Notes under the pieces: model-generated
What the model saw: the letters and a program-made list of their open reading frames with translations, nothing else
Told to the model about the DNA's origin: nothing
Databases searched by the model: none
NCBI RefSeq assembly: GCF_933509905.1
Contig: NZ_OW150024.1
Coordinates: forward strand, 434,001-498,000
Length of the DNA: 64,000 nt
Reading direction: 5' to 3'
Source: Trichlorobacter ammonificans
GTDB taxonomy: Bacteria > Desulfobacterota > Desulfuromonadia > Geobacterales > Pseudopelobacteraceae
Shown here: piece after piece, positions 34,703 to 42,880 of the stretch
Position numbering within the stretch: position 1 is the first letter of the stretch
How the letters are laid out: each line of letters starts with the position of its first letter
Program-made: the position numbers and the translations under genes

Positions 34703-36609
34703 AGCACCTCATCCTCGGCACGGCCGGACATATCGATCACGGCAAGACCTCCCTGGTGAAGGCGCTGACCGGTATCGACACCGACCGTCTGAAGGAAGAG
34801 AAAGTCCGTGGCATCACCATCGAACTTGGCTTTGCCCACCTGGAGCTGCCCGGCGACATTACCTTCGGCATCGTGGATGTGCCGGGCCATGAACGGTTTA
34901 TCCGGACCATGGTCGCCGGCGTGGCCGGCATGGACCTGGTGATGCTGGTGATCGCTGCCGACGAGGGGATCATGCCCCAGACCCGCGAGCACCTCGACAT
35001 CCTGCGACTGTTGGGGGTCAAGCGGGGGCTGGTGGTTCTCACCAAACGGGACCGGGTGGAGCAGGACTGGCTGGAGCTGGTGACCGAGGAGGTACGGGAG
35101 TTTGTGACCGGCACCTTTCTTGAGGGGGCGCCGATCATAGCGGTCTCTTCCCGTAGCGGCGAAGGGCTTGCATGCCTGACCGCCGAACTGGCGCGGCTGG
35201 CCGAGGGGAGTGCTACAAAGGACCGGGAGGGGAATTTCCGGCTGCCGGTGGACCGGGTCTTCACCGTGGCCGGCTTCGGCACCGTGGTGACCGGCACCCT
35301 GTTGGCCGGCACCGTCACGGTGGGCGACGAGCTGGAGCTGCTCCCCTCCGGGCACCGGGGGCGGGTGCGGGGCATCCAGGTCCACGGCAGTGCCGCCGAG
35401 CAGGGCCACGCCGGCCAGCGTCTGGCCATCAACCTGCAGGGGATCGCCCTGGATCAGGTGGCCCGGGGAGACGTGGTGGTGCCGCCGGCTGTTTTCCGCA
35501 CCACCCGGCGGGTCGATGTGCGGTTGGATCACCTGGTTTCCGCCCCCCGTGCCCTACGTCACCGTGCCCGTGTGCGGCTCCACGCCGGCACCCGCGAGGT
35601 GGCGGCCCAGGTGGTGCTGCTTGACCAGGACCGCCTGAAAGCCGGCGAAACCGCCTATGCGCAGTTCCGTCTCGCCGAACCGCTCCTGCTGGTCTCCGGC
35701 GACCTCTGTCTGCTCCGTACCGTCTCCCCTGCCGCAACCATCGGCGGCGCCATGGTGCTGGATCCGTTCCCGCCGGCACGCCGGCGGCGCGGCAGCGATG
35801 CGCTGGCCCTGCTGGCTGCCCTGGATGCGGCGGAACACCAGCGCACCTGTGCCCTGATCGTATCCCAGTCGCTCTTGTCCGGCATCTCTCTGGAGGAGAT
35901 TCTGCTCCGTTCCGGCATCCCCCGCCGCCAGGCCGAAACAGCCCTGCAGCAGTTGCTGGCCCGAGGCGAACTGGTACAGATGACCCGCGAACCCCGCATG
36001 TTTCTCTCGGCTGCCGCCGTTGCCTCCCTCAAGCAGTTACTTGGCGAGGAGCTGGCGGCATTCATGACCGCCACCCCCCTTGCTAGCGGTATCAGCCGGG
36101 AAGAGCTGAAAAGCCGGCTGCCCCGCCGCAGCGACCCGCGTTTCTTTGCCTCGCTCCTGGCCGACCTGGAACAGGAAGGAACCGTGGTCACCGACCGCGA
36201 GCTGGTCCGCCTCCCCGGCTTTGTCCGCCGAAGCGCCGACGATCATCGAACCATGGCGGGCAGAATCTGCGTACGTCTGGCCGAGCGCGGTTGTGAGCCG
36301 CCGCTGGTCAAGGAACTCGCCGCCTCCTTGGGCTGCACGGAAAAAGAGTGCCGTGCCCACCTGGCCACCCTGGTCCGGGAAGGGCTGGTGAGCCGGGTGG
36401 CCAGCGACCTTTACTACGACACCGCGGTGCTGGACGGTATCAGAGAACAGCTGGTCGGCTTTCTGCGGGAACGCAACGAGATCACCCCGGCTGAGTTCCG
36501 CGACCTGACCGGCCTGTCACGGAAGTTCATGATTCCGATGCTGGAATATTTCGACCAGCAGAAGGTGACCATACGGGTCGGGGACAAGCGGGTGCTGCGC
36601 AGCAGATGA
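34699..36609 (+). CDS. selB: Selenocysteine-specific translation elongation factor
   Basis: 636 residues from GTG 34699 ([17 protein letters not shown]). GTPase motifs: [14 protein letters not shown], and TKRD in place of NKxD. Three EF-Tu-like domains follow, then four winged-helix modules at the C-terminus (about 375-636) that bind the SECIS hairpin in mRNA. It delivers Sec-tRNA at UGA. selA, selD and tRNA-Sec are not in the window. It is unusual that it is translationally coupled to a secreted protease. A strong terminator follows. Confidence 0.95.
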   Translation: MKHLILGTAGHIDHGKTSLVKALTGIDTDRLKEEKVRGITIELGFAHLELPGDITFGIVDVPGHERFIRTMVAGVAGMDLVMLVIAADEGIMPQTREHLDILRLLGVKRGLVVLTKRDRVEQDWLELVTEEVREFVTGTFLEGAPIIAVSSRSGEGLACLTAELARLAEGSATKDREGNFRLPVDRVFTVAGFGTVVTGTLLAGTVTVGDELELLPSGHRGRVRGIQVHGSAAEQGHAGQRLAINLQGIALDQVARGDVVVPPAVFRTTRRVDVRLDHLVSAPRALRHRARVRLHAGTREVAAQVVLLDQDRLKAGETAYAQFRLAEPLLLVSGDLCLLRTVSPAATIGGAMVLDPFPPARRRRGSDALALLAALDAAEHQRTCALIVSQSLLSGISLEEILLRSGIPRRQAETALQQLLARGELVQMTREPRMFLSAAAVASLKQLLGEELAAFMTATPLASGISREELKSRLPRRSDPRFFASLLADLEQEGTVVTDRELVRLPGFVRRSADDHRTMAGRICVRLAERGCEPPLVKELAASLGCTEKECRAHLATLVREGLVSRVASDLYYDTAVLDGIREQLVGFLRERNEITPAEFRDLTGLSRKFMIPMLEYFDQQKVTIRVGDKRVLRSR

Positions 36610-36631
36610 ACCGATGCCGGCTTGAGACAGC

Positions 36632-36657
36632 GGGGGGCAGGCGCCCCCCTTTTTTTT
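36632..36657 (+). terminator. Rho-independent terminator after selB
   Basis: GGGGGGC (36632-36638), loop AGGC, GCCCCCC (36643-36649), followed by eight T (36650-36657). Confidence 0.95.
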
Positions 36658-36718
36658 ATGGTATAAGGATCATTACAAGAATTCCCTTGAGCTGCCCCCC
36701 TAAATCCGTTATGGTACA

Positions 36719-36741
36719 TAAGTTGTTGATTTCACTATAAT
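36719..36741 (+). promoter_or_regulatory. Promoter region of ppdK
   Basis: A perfect -10 TATAAT at 36736-36741 with no good -35 at 17 bp (GGTACA). Immediately upstream sits TAAGTTGTTGATTT (36719-36732), identical to 18951-18964. A weak -35 suggests activator dependence. Confidence 0.5.
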
Positions 36742-36790
36742 TAAAACCTTTTCACACTGAATAAAATCACCACACCCAAGGAGGAGAGAC

Positions 36791-39469
36791 ATGGCAGCAA
36801 AGTATGTGTATTTCTTCGGTAACGGCCAGGCCGAGGGCAAGGCCGACATGAAAAACCTGCTGGGGGGCAAGGGAGCCAACCTGGCGGAAATGACCAGCAT
36901 CGGCCTGCCGGTCCCGCCGGGCTTCACCATCAGCACCGAAGTATGCACCTATTATTACGCCAACAACGAGACCTATCCCGCCTCGCTGACCGCCGAAGTG
37001 GAGGCGCACCTGAAGCAGGTTGAAGCCATCATGGGCCGGACCTTCGGCGATGCCCGCAATCCGCTGCTGGTTTCCGTCCGTTCCGGGGCCCGGGCCTCCA
37101 TGCCCGGCATGATGGATACCATCCTCAACCTGGGCCTGAACGATACCACCGTGCAGGGAATCATCGCCCAGTCCGGCGACGAGCGCTTCGCCTACGACGC
37201 CTACCGCCGCTTTGTGCAAATGTATTCCGATGTGGTCATGGGCATGGACAAGCATACCCTGGAACAACTTCTGGATCAGAAGAAGGCGGAAAAAGGAGTC
37301 CATCTGGATACGGACCTCACTGCTGCCGACTGGCAGGATCTGGTGGGACAGTTCAAGGCCCGGATCAAGGCCGATCTGGGCAAGGAGTTCCCGGAAGATC
37401 CGAAGGAGCAGCTCTGGGGGGCCATCGGCGCCGTGTTCGGTTCCTGGATGAACCAGCGGGCCATCACCTACCGCAAGTTGAACAACATCCCGGCCGACTG
37501 GGGCACCGCCGTCAACGTTCAGGCCATGGTCTTCGGCAACATGGGCAATGACTGTGCCACCGGCGTGGCCTTTACCCGCGACCCCTCCACCGGGGAAAAC
37601 TACTTCTACGGCGAATACCTGGTGAATGCCCAGGGCGAGGATGTGGTGGCCGGTATCCGTACCCCGCAGCCGATCAACCTGCATCAGAAGAAACCGGGCG
37701 ACCTGCCGGCCATGGAAGAGGTGTTGCCGGAATGTTACAAACAGTTGGCCGATATCCGCTCCATCCTGGAAAAGCATTACAAGGATATGCAGGATATCGA
37801 ATTCACCATTGAAAAGGGCAAGCTGTTCATGCTGCAGACCCGCAACGGCAAGCGCACCGCCCATGCCGCCATCAAGGTGGCGGTGGACATGGTGAAGGAG
37901 GGGCTGATCGACGAGAAGACCGCCGTGCTGCGGGTGCTCCCTTCCCAGCTGGATCAGTTGCTGCACCCCTCCCTTGATCCCAAGGCAGAGAAGAAGATCA
38001 TTGCCAAGGGCCTGCCCGCCTCCCCCGGCGCTGCCGGCGGCACCGTGGTCTTCACCGCCGACGAGGCGGAAGAGCTGGCCAAGAACGGCAAGAAGGTGAT
38101 TCTGGTGCGGATCGAGACCTCGCCGGAAGATATCCACGGCATGCACGCTTCGCAAGGTATCCTCACCGCCCGGGGCGGCATGACCTCCCACGCGGCGGTG
38201 GTGGCCCGGGGCATGGGCAAGTGCTGCGTGGCCGGCTGCGGCGACATTAAGGTCAACTACGCAGAGCAGAGCTTTACCGCCTGTGGCGGCGTGGTGGTCA
38301 AAAAAGGGGACACCATCACCCTGGACGGCTCCACCGGCCAGGTGATGCTGGGCGAGGTGCCCACGGTACCGCCCCAGATGACCGGCGACTTCGGCACCCT
38401 GATGGGCTGGGTTGATAGGTTCCGCACCCTGAAGGTGCGCACCAATGCCGACACCCCCCACGACTCCAAGGTTGCCCGCGAGTTCGGTGCCGAAGGGATC
38501 GGACTGTGCCGCACCGAGCATATGTTCTTTGAAGCGGAGCGGATCGCCGCGGTACGGGAGATGATCCTGGCCGCCGACGTGGAAGGGCGTGAAAAGGCCC
38601 TGGCCAAGATCCTGCCGATGCAAAAAGGTGACTTCATCGGCATCTTCCGCGAGATGAAGGGGCTGCCGGTCACCATCCGGCTGCTGGATCCGCCGTTGCA
38701 CGAATTCCTGCCCCAGGAAGACAAGGATATCGACGAATTGTCCAGGACCATGGGGGTGCCGGCCGCCACCCTCAAGCACAAGGTGGAATTCCTGCACGAG
38801 TTCAACCCGATGCTGGGGCACCGCGGCTGCCGCCTGGGAATCACCTTCCCGGAGATTTACGACATGCAGGTGCGGGCCATCATGGAGGCGGCCTGTGAGC
38901 TGGTGAAGAACGAAGGGTTCAGTATCGTGCCGGAGATCATGATTCCGCTGATCGCCACGGTCAAGGAGCTGGCAGTGCTGAAGGCCAATGCCGTCAGGGT
39001 CTGCGACGAGGTCATTGCGAAGTACGGCGTGCAGGTGGAGTACCTGATCGGCACCATGATCGAACTGCCCCGGGCAGCGCTGACCGCCGACGAGATCGCG
39101 GTTGAGGCGGAATTCTTCTCCTACGGCACCAACGACCTGACCCAGACCACCTTCGGCCTGTCCCGGGACGACGCCGGCACGTTCCTGCCCTCCTACGTCG
39201 ACGCCGGCATCCTGCCGGAAGACCCCTTCGTCTCCCTGGACCAGAACGGCGTGGGCCAGCTGTTGAAGATGGGCTGCGAAAGGGGGCGGTCCACCCGGCC
39301 GAACATCAAGCTGGGCATCTGCGGTGAGCATGGCGGCGATCCCGAGTCGGTGATCTTCTGCCACAAGATCGGCCTGGATTACGTCTCCTGCTCCCCCTTC
39401 CGGGTGCCCATCGCCCGGCTGGCTGCAGCCCATGCCGCGCTGGGGGGCGGAACGGACCAGACAAAGTAG
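36791..39469 (+). CDS. ppdK: Pyruvate, phosphate dikinase
   Basis: 892 residues, standard length. It interconverts pyruvate + ATP + Pi and PEP + AMP + PPi, feeding gluconeogenesis in anaerobes growing on acetate or ethanol. N-terminal nucleotide-binding domain ([20 protein letters not shown]), swivelling domain with catalytic His467 ([15 protein letters not shown]), and C-terminal barrel with Cys867 ([10 protein letters not shown]) and [15 protein letters not shown] precedes the ATG. Monocistronic between its own promoter and terminator. Confidence 0.97.
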   Translation: MAAKYVYFFGNGQAEGKADMKNLLGGKGANLAEMTSIGLPVPPGFTISTEVCTYYYANNETYPASLTAEVEAHLKQVEAIMGRTFGDARNPLLVSVRSGARASMPGMMDTILNLGLNDTTVQGIIAQSGDERFAYDAYRRFVQMYSDVVMGMDKHTLEQLLDQKKAEKGVHLDTDLTAADWQDLVGQFKARIKADLGKEFPEDPKEQLWGAIGAVFGSWMNQRAITYRKLNNIPADWGTAVNVQAMVFGNMGNDCATGVAFTRDPSTGENYFYGEYLVNAQGEDVVAGIRTPQPINLHQKKPGDLPAMEEVLPECYKQLADIRSILEKHYKDMQDIEFTIEKGKLFMLQTRNGKRTAHAAIKVAVDMVKEGLIDEKTAVLRVLPSQLDQLLHPSLDPKAEKKIIAKGLPASPGAAGGTVVFTADEAEELAKNGKKVILVRIETSPEDIHGMHASQGILTARGGMTSHAAVVARGMGKCCVAGCGDIKVNYAEQSFTACGGVVVKKGDTITLDGSTGQVMLGEVPTVPPQMTGDFGTLMGWVDRFRTLKVRTNADTPHDSKVAREFGAEGIGLCRTEHMFFEAERIAAVREMILAADVEGREKALAKILPMQKGDFIGIFREMKGLPVTIRLLDPPLHEFLPQEDKDIDELSRTMGVPAATLKHKVEFLHEFNPMLGHRGCRLGITFPEIYDMQVRAIMEAACELVKNEGFSIVPEIMIPLIATVKELAVLKANAVRVCDEVIAKYGVQVEYLIGTMIELPRAALTADEIAVEAEFFSYGTNDLTQTTFGLSRDDAGTFLPSYVDAGILPEDPFVSLDQNGVGQLLKMGCERGRSTRPNIKLGICGEHGGDPESVIFCHKIGLDYVSCSPFRVPIARLAAAHAALGGGTDQTK

Positions 39470-39505
39470 CACATGGCTCACCAGCCGCCAGCGTAACGAG
39501 CACCT

Positions 39506-39552
39506 ACAAAAGCCCACACGTCCGGACAACATCCGGGCTTGTGGGCTTTTGT
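39506..39552. terminator. Bidirectional terminator between ppdK and the M16 peptidase gene
   Basis: ACAAAAGCCCACA (39506-39518) and TGTGGGCTTTTGT (39540-39552), with inner pairing TCCGGA/CCGG in the loop. A-rich and T-rich flanks on both sides fit termination of the two convergent genes. Confidence 0.9.
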
Positions 39553-39649
39553 ACTTCACAACGGGTACCCTTTATTCGCTTTTCATCCGCGGTTCGGCAG
39601 ACGGACGGGATCGGCCAACGTGTCCCGGTCTTTGGAGAGTGCCCTACGT

Positions 39650-40927
39650 CTACGCCATTGCCAGCAGCCGTTCCAGAGCAGCGCGGTTAACCCCCTCCTG
39701 GGGGCCGATCACCCCCAGAAAGCGGTTGTCCGGCTTAAACAGTTCCTCCGCCAGGCCCCGGACTCCCTCCGCCGTTACCTCCCGCACCAGCCGCTGGTCA
39801 TCGTCGATCTCCCGCACCACCCCCATCAGGGTACCCCAGCCGTAGCGCACCGCCATGTCGGTCACCGAATCCCGGCTGTAGTCCAGCTCCGCCAGGTACA
39901 CCGTCTTCACCCGCTCCAGCTCCTCCTGCACCGCCGGTTCATCGGCAAGCCGCCGCAGCTCCGCCAGGGTGGTCTCCAGCACCGCGCAGAGGTTTTCCGG
40001 CGCCGTGGCGAGGTCGATGGTGAGGCAGCCGGTCTCGTCATAGGCGCCGAAGCCGGCATCCACCGAGTAGACCAGCCCCAGGTTTTCCCGCAGCGCCAGG
40101 TGCAGCCGGGAGCAGCCGCCGCCGGCCAGCAGGCGGCGCAGCACCTTCTGGGTGATCAGGCGGGAGGAGTCCCGTTGGCAGGCCCGGAAGGCCAGTTGTA
40201 CCGTCACCTGGCTGTCCGGGTTGCGCACCAGTGCCAGAGCCGGGCCGTCAGGCAGGGCAGTTACCGGGAGCTGATCCGGCAGGGGAGCGGCCTGCCATCC
40301 CCCCAGACAGTCCGCTGCGGCGGCCACCAGCTCCTCGTGTCGCACCGGTCCGGCCGCCACCACCACGGCGTTGTTGGGACGGTACCAGGCGGCCAGGTGA
40401 CGGCGCAGGCTCGCGTCGCTGATCCGCTCCAGGTCTTCCAGGGTTCCCAGGGTGGAGCCCCCCAGGGGGTGAGCCGGCCAGAGCAACTGCCCCACCACCA
40501 CGTCGGGATTGATCTCCTCCCCCTCCTCGTTTAAGTCCTGCAGCGCCTCCTCGCCGATGATCCGCCGCTCCAGGTCGACCCCCTCCAGCCGGGGCCGCAA
40601 CAGCATTTCCGCCAGAATCGCCAGTCCGCTGCTCACGTGACGGGGATGAATCCGTCCGAAGAAGCAGGTGGAATCGGCGTCGGTGGCGGCGTTGACCGAG
40701 CCTCCCAGGGATTCGAAGGCCGCCTCGATCTCCAGTGACGAGCGGTAGGGTCCCGCCCCCCGGAAGAGCATATGCTCCAGAAAGTGGGCCAGACCGGATT
40801 CCCCGGGGGGATCGTTGCGCCCTCCCACTTTCAGGTACACCGCCACCTCGGCACTGTGCAGGTGGGGCAGCGGCACCGTCACCATCCGCAGGCCGTTTTC
40901 CAGGGTCGTCATGCCGATGGCCGTCAT
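39650..40927 (-). CDS. M16 family zinc peptidase (processing-protease-like)
   Basis: 425 residues. Inverted zinc motif HFLEH at 48-52 in GLAHFLEHMLFRGAG, with the downstream Glu expected in the SVNAATDADSTCFFG region, so the catalytic subunit is active-type. It resembles the single-chain bacterial homologues of mitochondrial processing peptidase (YmxG/PqqL branch). The ATG overlaps the HIT gene stop by 4 nt (40924-40927). No signal peptide, so cytoplasmic. Confidence 0.92.
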   Translation of the reverse strand: MTAIGMTTLENGLRMVTVPLPHLHSAEVAVYLKVGGRNDPPGESGLAHFLEHMLFRGAGPYRSSLEIEAAFESLGGSVNAATDADSTCFFGRIHPRHVSSGLAILAEMLLRPRLEGVDLERRIIGEEALQDLNEEGEEINPDVVVGQLLWPAHPLGGSTLGTLEDLERISDASLRRHLAAWYRPNNAVVVAAGPVRHEELVAAAADCLGGWQAAPLPDQLPVTALPDGPALALVRNPDSQVTVQLAFRACQRDSSRLITQKVLRRLLAGGGCSRLHLALRENLGLVYSVDAGFGAYDETGCLTIDLATAPENLCAVLETTLAELRRLADEPAVQEELERVKTVYLAELDYSRDSVTDMAVRYGWGTLMGVVREIDDDQRLVREVTAEGVRGLAEELFKPDNRFLGVIGPQEGVNRAALERLLAMA

Positions 40928-41349
40928 GCCGCCTCCAGGGCCTGCCGGATGGCGGCGGTCCGCTCACGGTACGCTTCCGGGGTGAGCAGCAGCTCCCGGT
41001 GCGGCTCGGCCCAGATCGGGCGGGGCCAGAGCGGATCGTCGCCCCGGCGGGGCACCAGGTGCCAGTGGATGTGGGGCACCATGTTGCCCAGCAGTTCGTA
41101 GTTGATCTTGTCCGCCCTGAACAGCGGAGCAAGCACCGCAGCTACCCGGCAGACCTCCTCCATCAGCTCCTGCCTGACCTGCCGTTCCAGGTGGAACAGC
41201 TCGGTCACGTGCTCGCGGGTGAAGAGCAGGCAGTAGCCGGGAAAGAACTGGTCCCGGTTCAGCACCAGGTAGCTGTGGGAAAATTCCATGATCCGCAGGT
41301 CAACGTCGTCGGTCCAGCGGGTACACATACTGCAGGGAAGAACGCTCAT
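40924..41349 (-). CDS. HIT family hydrolase (Ap4A hydrolase/galT-like)
   Basis: 141 residues. Histidine triad HIHWHLVPR, with His93, His95 and His97, the last two flanking the nucleophile position. N-terminal Cys6-x2-Cys9 may bind zinc as in FHIT-like bacterial proteins. Expected to hydrolyse dinucleotide polyphosphates or nucleoside phosphoramidates. Overlaps its neighbours by 4 nt on both sides (kinase stop at 41346 and M16 start at 40927), so all three are co-translated. Confidence 0.92.
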   Translation of the reverse strand: MSVLPCSMCTRWTDDVDLRIMEFSHSYLVLNRDQFFPGYCLLFTREHVTELFHLERQVRQELMEEVCRVAAVLAPLFRADKINYELLGNMVPHIHWHLVPRRGDDPLWPRPIWAEPHRELLLTPEAYRERTAAIRQALEAA

Positions 41350-42311
41350 TTTTTCTCCAGAAGGGGTAGCTGCAGGGTAATGGTGCAGCCGGTGCCGGGA
41401 CCGGCGCTCTCCGCGGTCACCGAGCCGCCGCAGTTTTTGGCCACGCTCTGCACGATGTAAAGTCCCAGGCCGGTGCCGCGGATACGGTCGCCGGGCGGTT
41501 CCACCCGATAGAAGCGGTTGAAGATTTTTTTCAGGTGCTCCGGGGCGATCCCCTGGCCCTGGTCCCGGACCGCCAGCAGGACGGTGCGTCCCTGCCGGGA
41601 GAGCCGTACCGTGATCTCCGCCTGTCCCGGCGAGTACAGCACGGCGTTCTCCAGCAGGTTGCGCAGCACCGTTCCCATCTCGTCCGGCTCAACGGCCGCC
41701 CGCAGCGCCGGTTCGATGTCGGCCACCAGGCGGGTGCCGGGGGGCAGGCGATCGCGGTTTTCCTCCAGGTAGCGGCTGACGAAGGCGGAAAGATCGATTT
41801 CCCGCCGCTCCGCCGGCCGTCGCCGCTGTTCGAGGCGGGCCGCCAGCAGCAGGTTGTCGATCTGGGAATGGAGTCGCCGGGTGTCGTCCAGCATGGTCTC
41901 CACGAAGGCGTCCAGGCGATCCTCCGAGGGCCGGCGCAGGCGGATGGTTTCCAGGTGCAACTGGATCGAGGCCAGGGGAGACTTCAGCTCGTGGGTCACC
42001 TGGGTGATGAACTCCCGTTGCTGCTGGTACAGCCGCGACTGGCGCCGCCAGAACAGGAACAGGGCATAGGCGCCGGCCAGCAGGATGGAGAGCAACACCA
42101 GCCCCTGGAAGAGATCGAACCAGCCGGCGCCCCGCACCAGCAGCTCCGTCCGGTAGCGGCCCGCCAGTTCCTGCAGCTCCCGGTTGCGTCCCAGAAACCA
42201 GGTGATCCAGAGCACCACCAGTACCACCCAGACCACCTGGACCGCCACCAGGGCGCTGACCGGCCCGAATATGCGTCGCGTTGATTTCACGAGGCCGCGT
42301 TTCTCCTTCAT
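41346..42311 (-). CDS. Membrane sensor histidine kinase
   Basis: 321 residues. TM1 about 17-40 and TM2 about 68-88 enclose a very short periplasmic loop of about 27 residues, so it probably senses in or at the membrane. HisKA with His107 (VTHELKSPL), N box (NLLENAVLYSP), G1/G2 (VRDQGQGI, GTGLGLYIV). No HAMP domain. No response regulator is adjacent; the lone receiver at 12609 is an untested candidate. First gene of the kinase-HIT-M16 minus-strand operon. Confidence 0.92.
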   Translation of the reverse strand: MKEKRGLVKSTRRIFGPVSALVAVQVVWVVLVVLWITWFLGRNRELQELAGRYRTELLVRGAGWFDLFQGLVLLSILLAGAYALFLFWRRQSRLYQQQREFITQVTHELKSPLASIQLHLETIRLRRPSEDRLDAFVETMLDDTRRLHSQIDNLLLAARLEQRRRPAERREIDLSAFVSRYLEENRDRLPPGTRLVADIEPALRAAVEPDEMGTVLRNLLENAVLYSPGQAEITVRLSRQGRTVLLAVRDQGQGIAPEHLKKIFNRFYRVEPPGDRIRGTGLGLYIVQSVAKNCGGSVTAESAGPGTGCTITLQLPLLEKK

Positions 42312-42313
42312 GG

Positions 42314-42342
42314 TTGTGGGAACGGCAGGGTTCTGTTATAAC
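42314..42342 (+). promoter_or_regulatory. Sigma-70 promoter for the membrane protein gene
   Basis: TTGTGG (42314-42319), 17 bp, TATAAC (42337-42342), 52 bp before the ATG at 42395. It starts inside the divergent kinase gene's upstream region (kinase ATG at 42311). Confidence 0.6.
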
Positions 42343-42394
42343 CCGAAGCCGCCTTGCATGACAAAATCTGTTTGAGCCCCGGAGGTACGATCCC

Positions 42395-42880
42395 ATGGCA
42401 GCCTATGACCTGACCCGCCTGAAGCGGCTGGTAATCATCTACCGGACCATCCAGGTGGCCCTGGTGGGCCTGTTCCTGTTCATGGCCTACAACTTCATTC
42501 TGCTCTTCGGGCGCCAGGGAACGCCGGAGTTCTTCACCAAAGCGCTTCTGCTGGCCATGGTGGTGCAACTGCTGCTGCTCTACCCCGCTTGGTGGCTCGC
42601 CGGGCGGGACCTGGCGGTGGAGGTGGAGGCCGGCCTGGTGGGAATCACCCCGGAGCAACTGGTGACCCTGCGGCGGCGGCGGCTCCTGGGGGACCTCTGG
42701 AAACTCAGCGCCCTGGGCTTCTTCATCGTCTTCATCATCATGGTGCCCGATGCCGGCAAGGGGCGGGGCGTCTCGCTGATCCTCGCCGCCTCCTACTTTT
42801 CCTTCCTGCTGGCCACCCTGACCTACCTGCAGTGCTTCAACCTGCGGGCCGGCCGCAAACGGAAGGAACTGTCAGGCTGA
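42395..42880 (+). CDS. Hypothetical membrane protein with four predicted helices
   Basis: 161 residues. Hydrophobic segments at about 15-35 (IIYRTIQVALVGLFLFMAY), 48-68 (KALLLAMVVQLLLLYPAWWL), 105-122 (LGFFIVFIIMVP) and 130-150. Between helices 2 and 3 lies an Arg-rich cytosolic patch (LVTLRRRRLLGD). No family was recognised. CCGGAGG lies upstream of the ATG. It ends 8 bp past the stop of the opposite-strand helicase gene (42872), so the two 3' ends overlap. Confidence 0.75.
   Translation: MAAYDLTRLKRLVIIYRTIQVALVGLFLFMAYNFILLFGRQGTPEFFTKALLLAMVVQLLLLYPAWWLAGRDLAVEVEAGLVGITPEQLVTLRRRRLLGDLWKLSALGFFIVFIIMVPDAGKGRGVSLILAASYFSFLLATLTYLQCFNLRAGRKRKELSG

Noticed and set aside
36767-39559. Open frame of 930 codons antisense to ppdK
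   Set aside because: A shadow of the high-GC coding strand; the sense strand is clearly ppdK over its full length.
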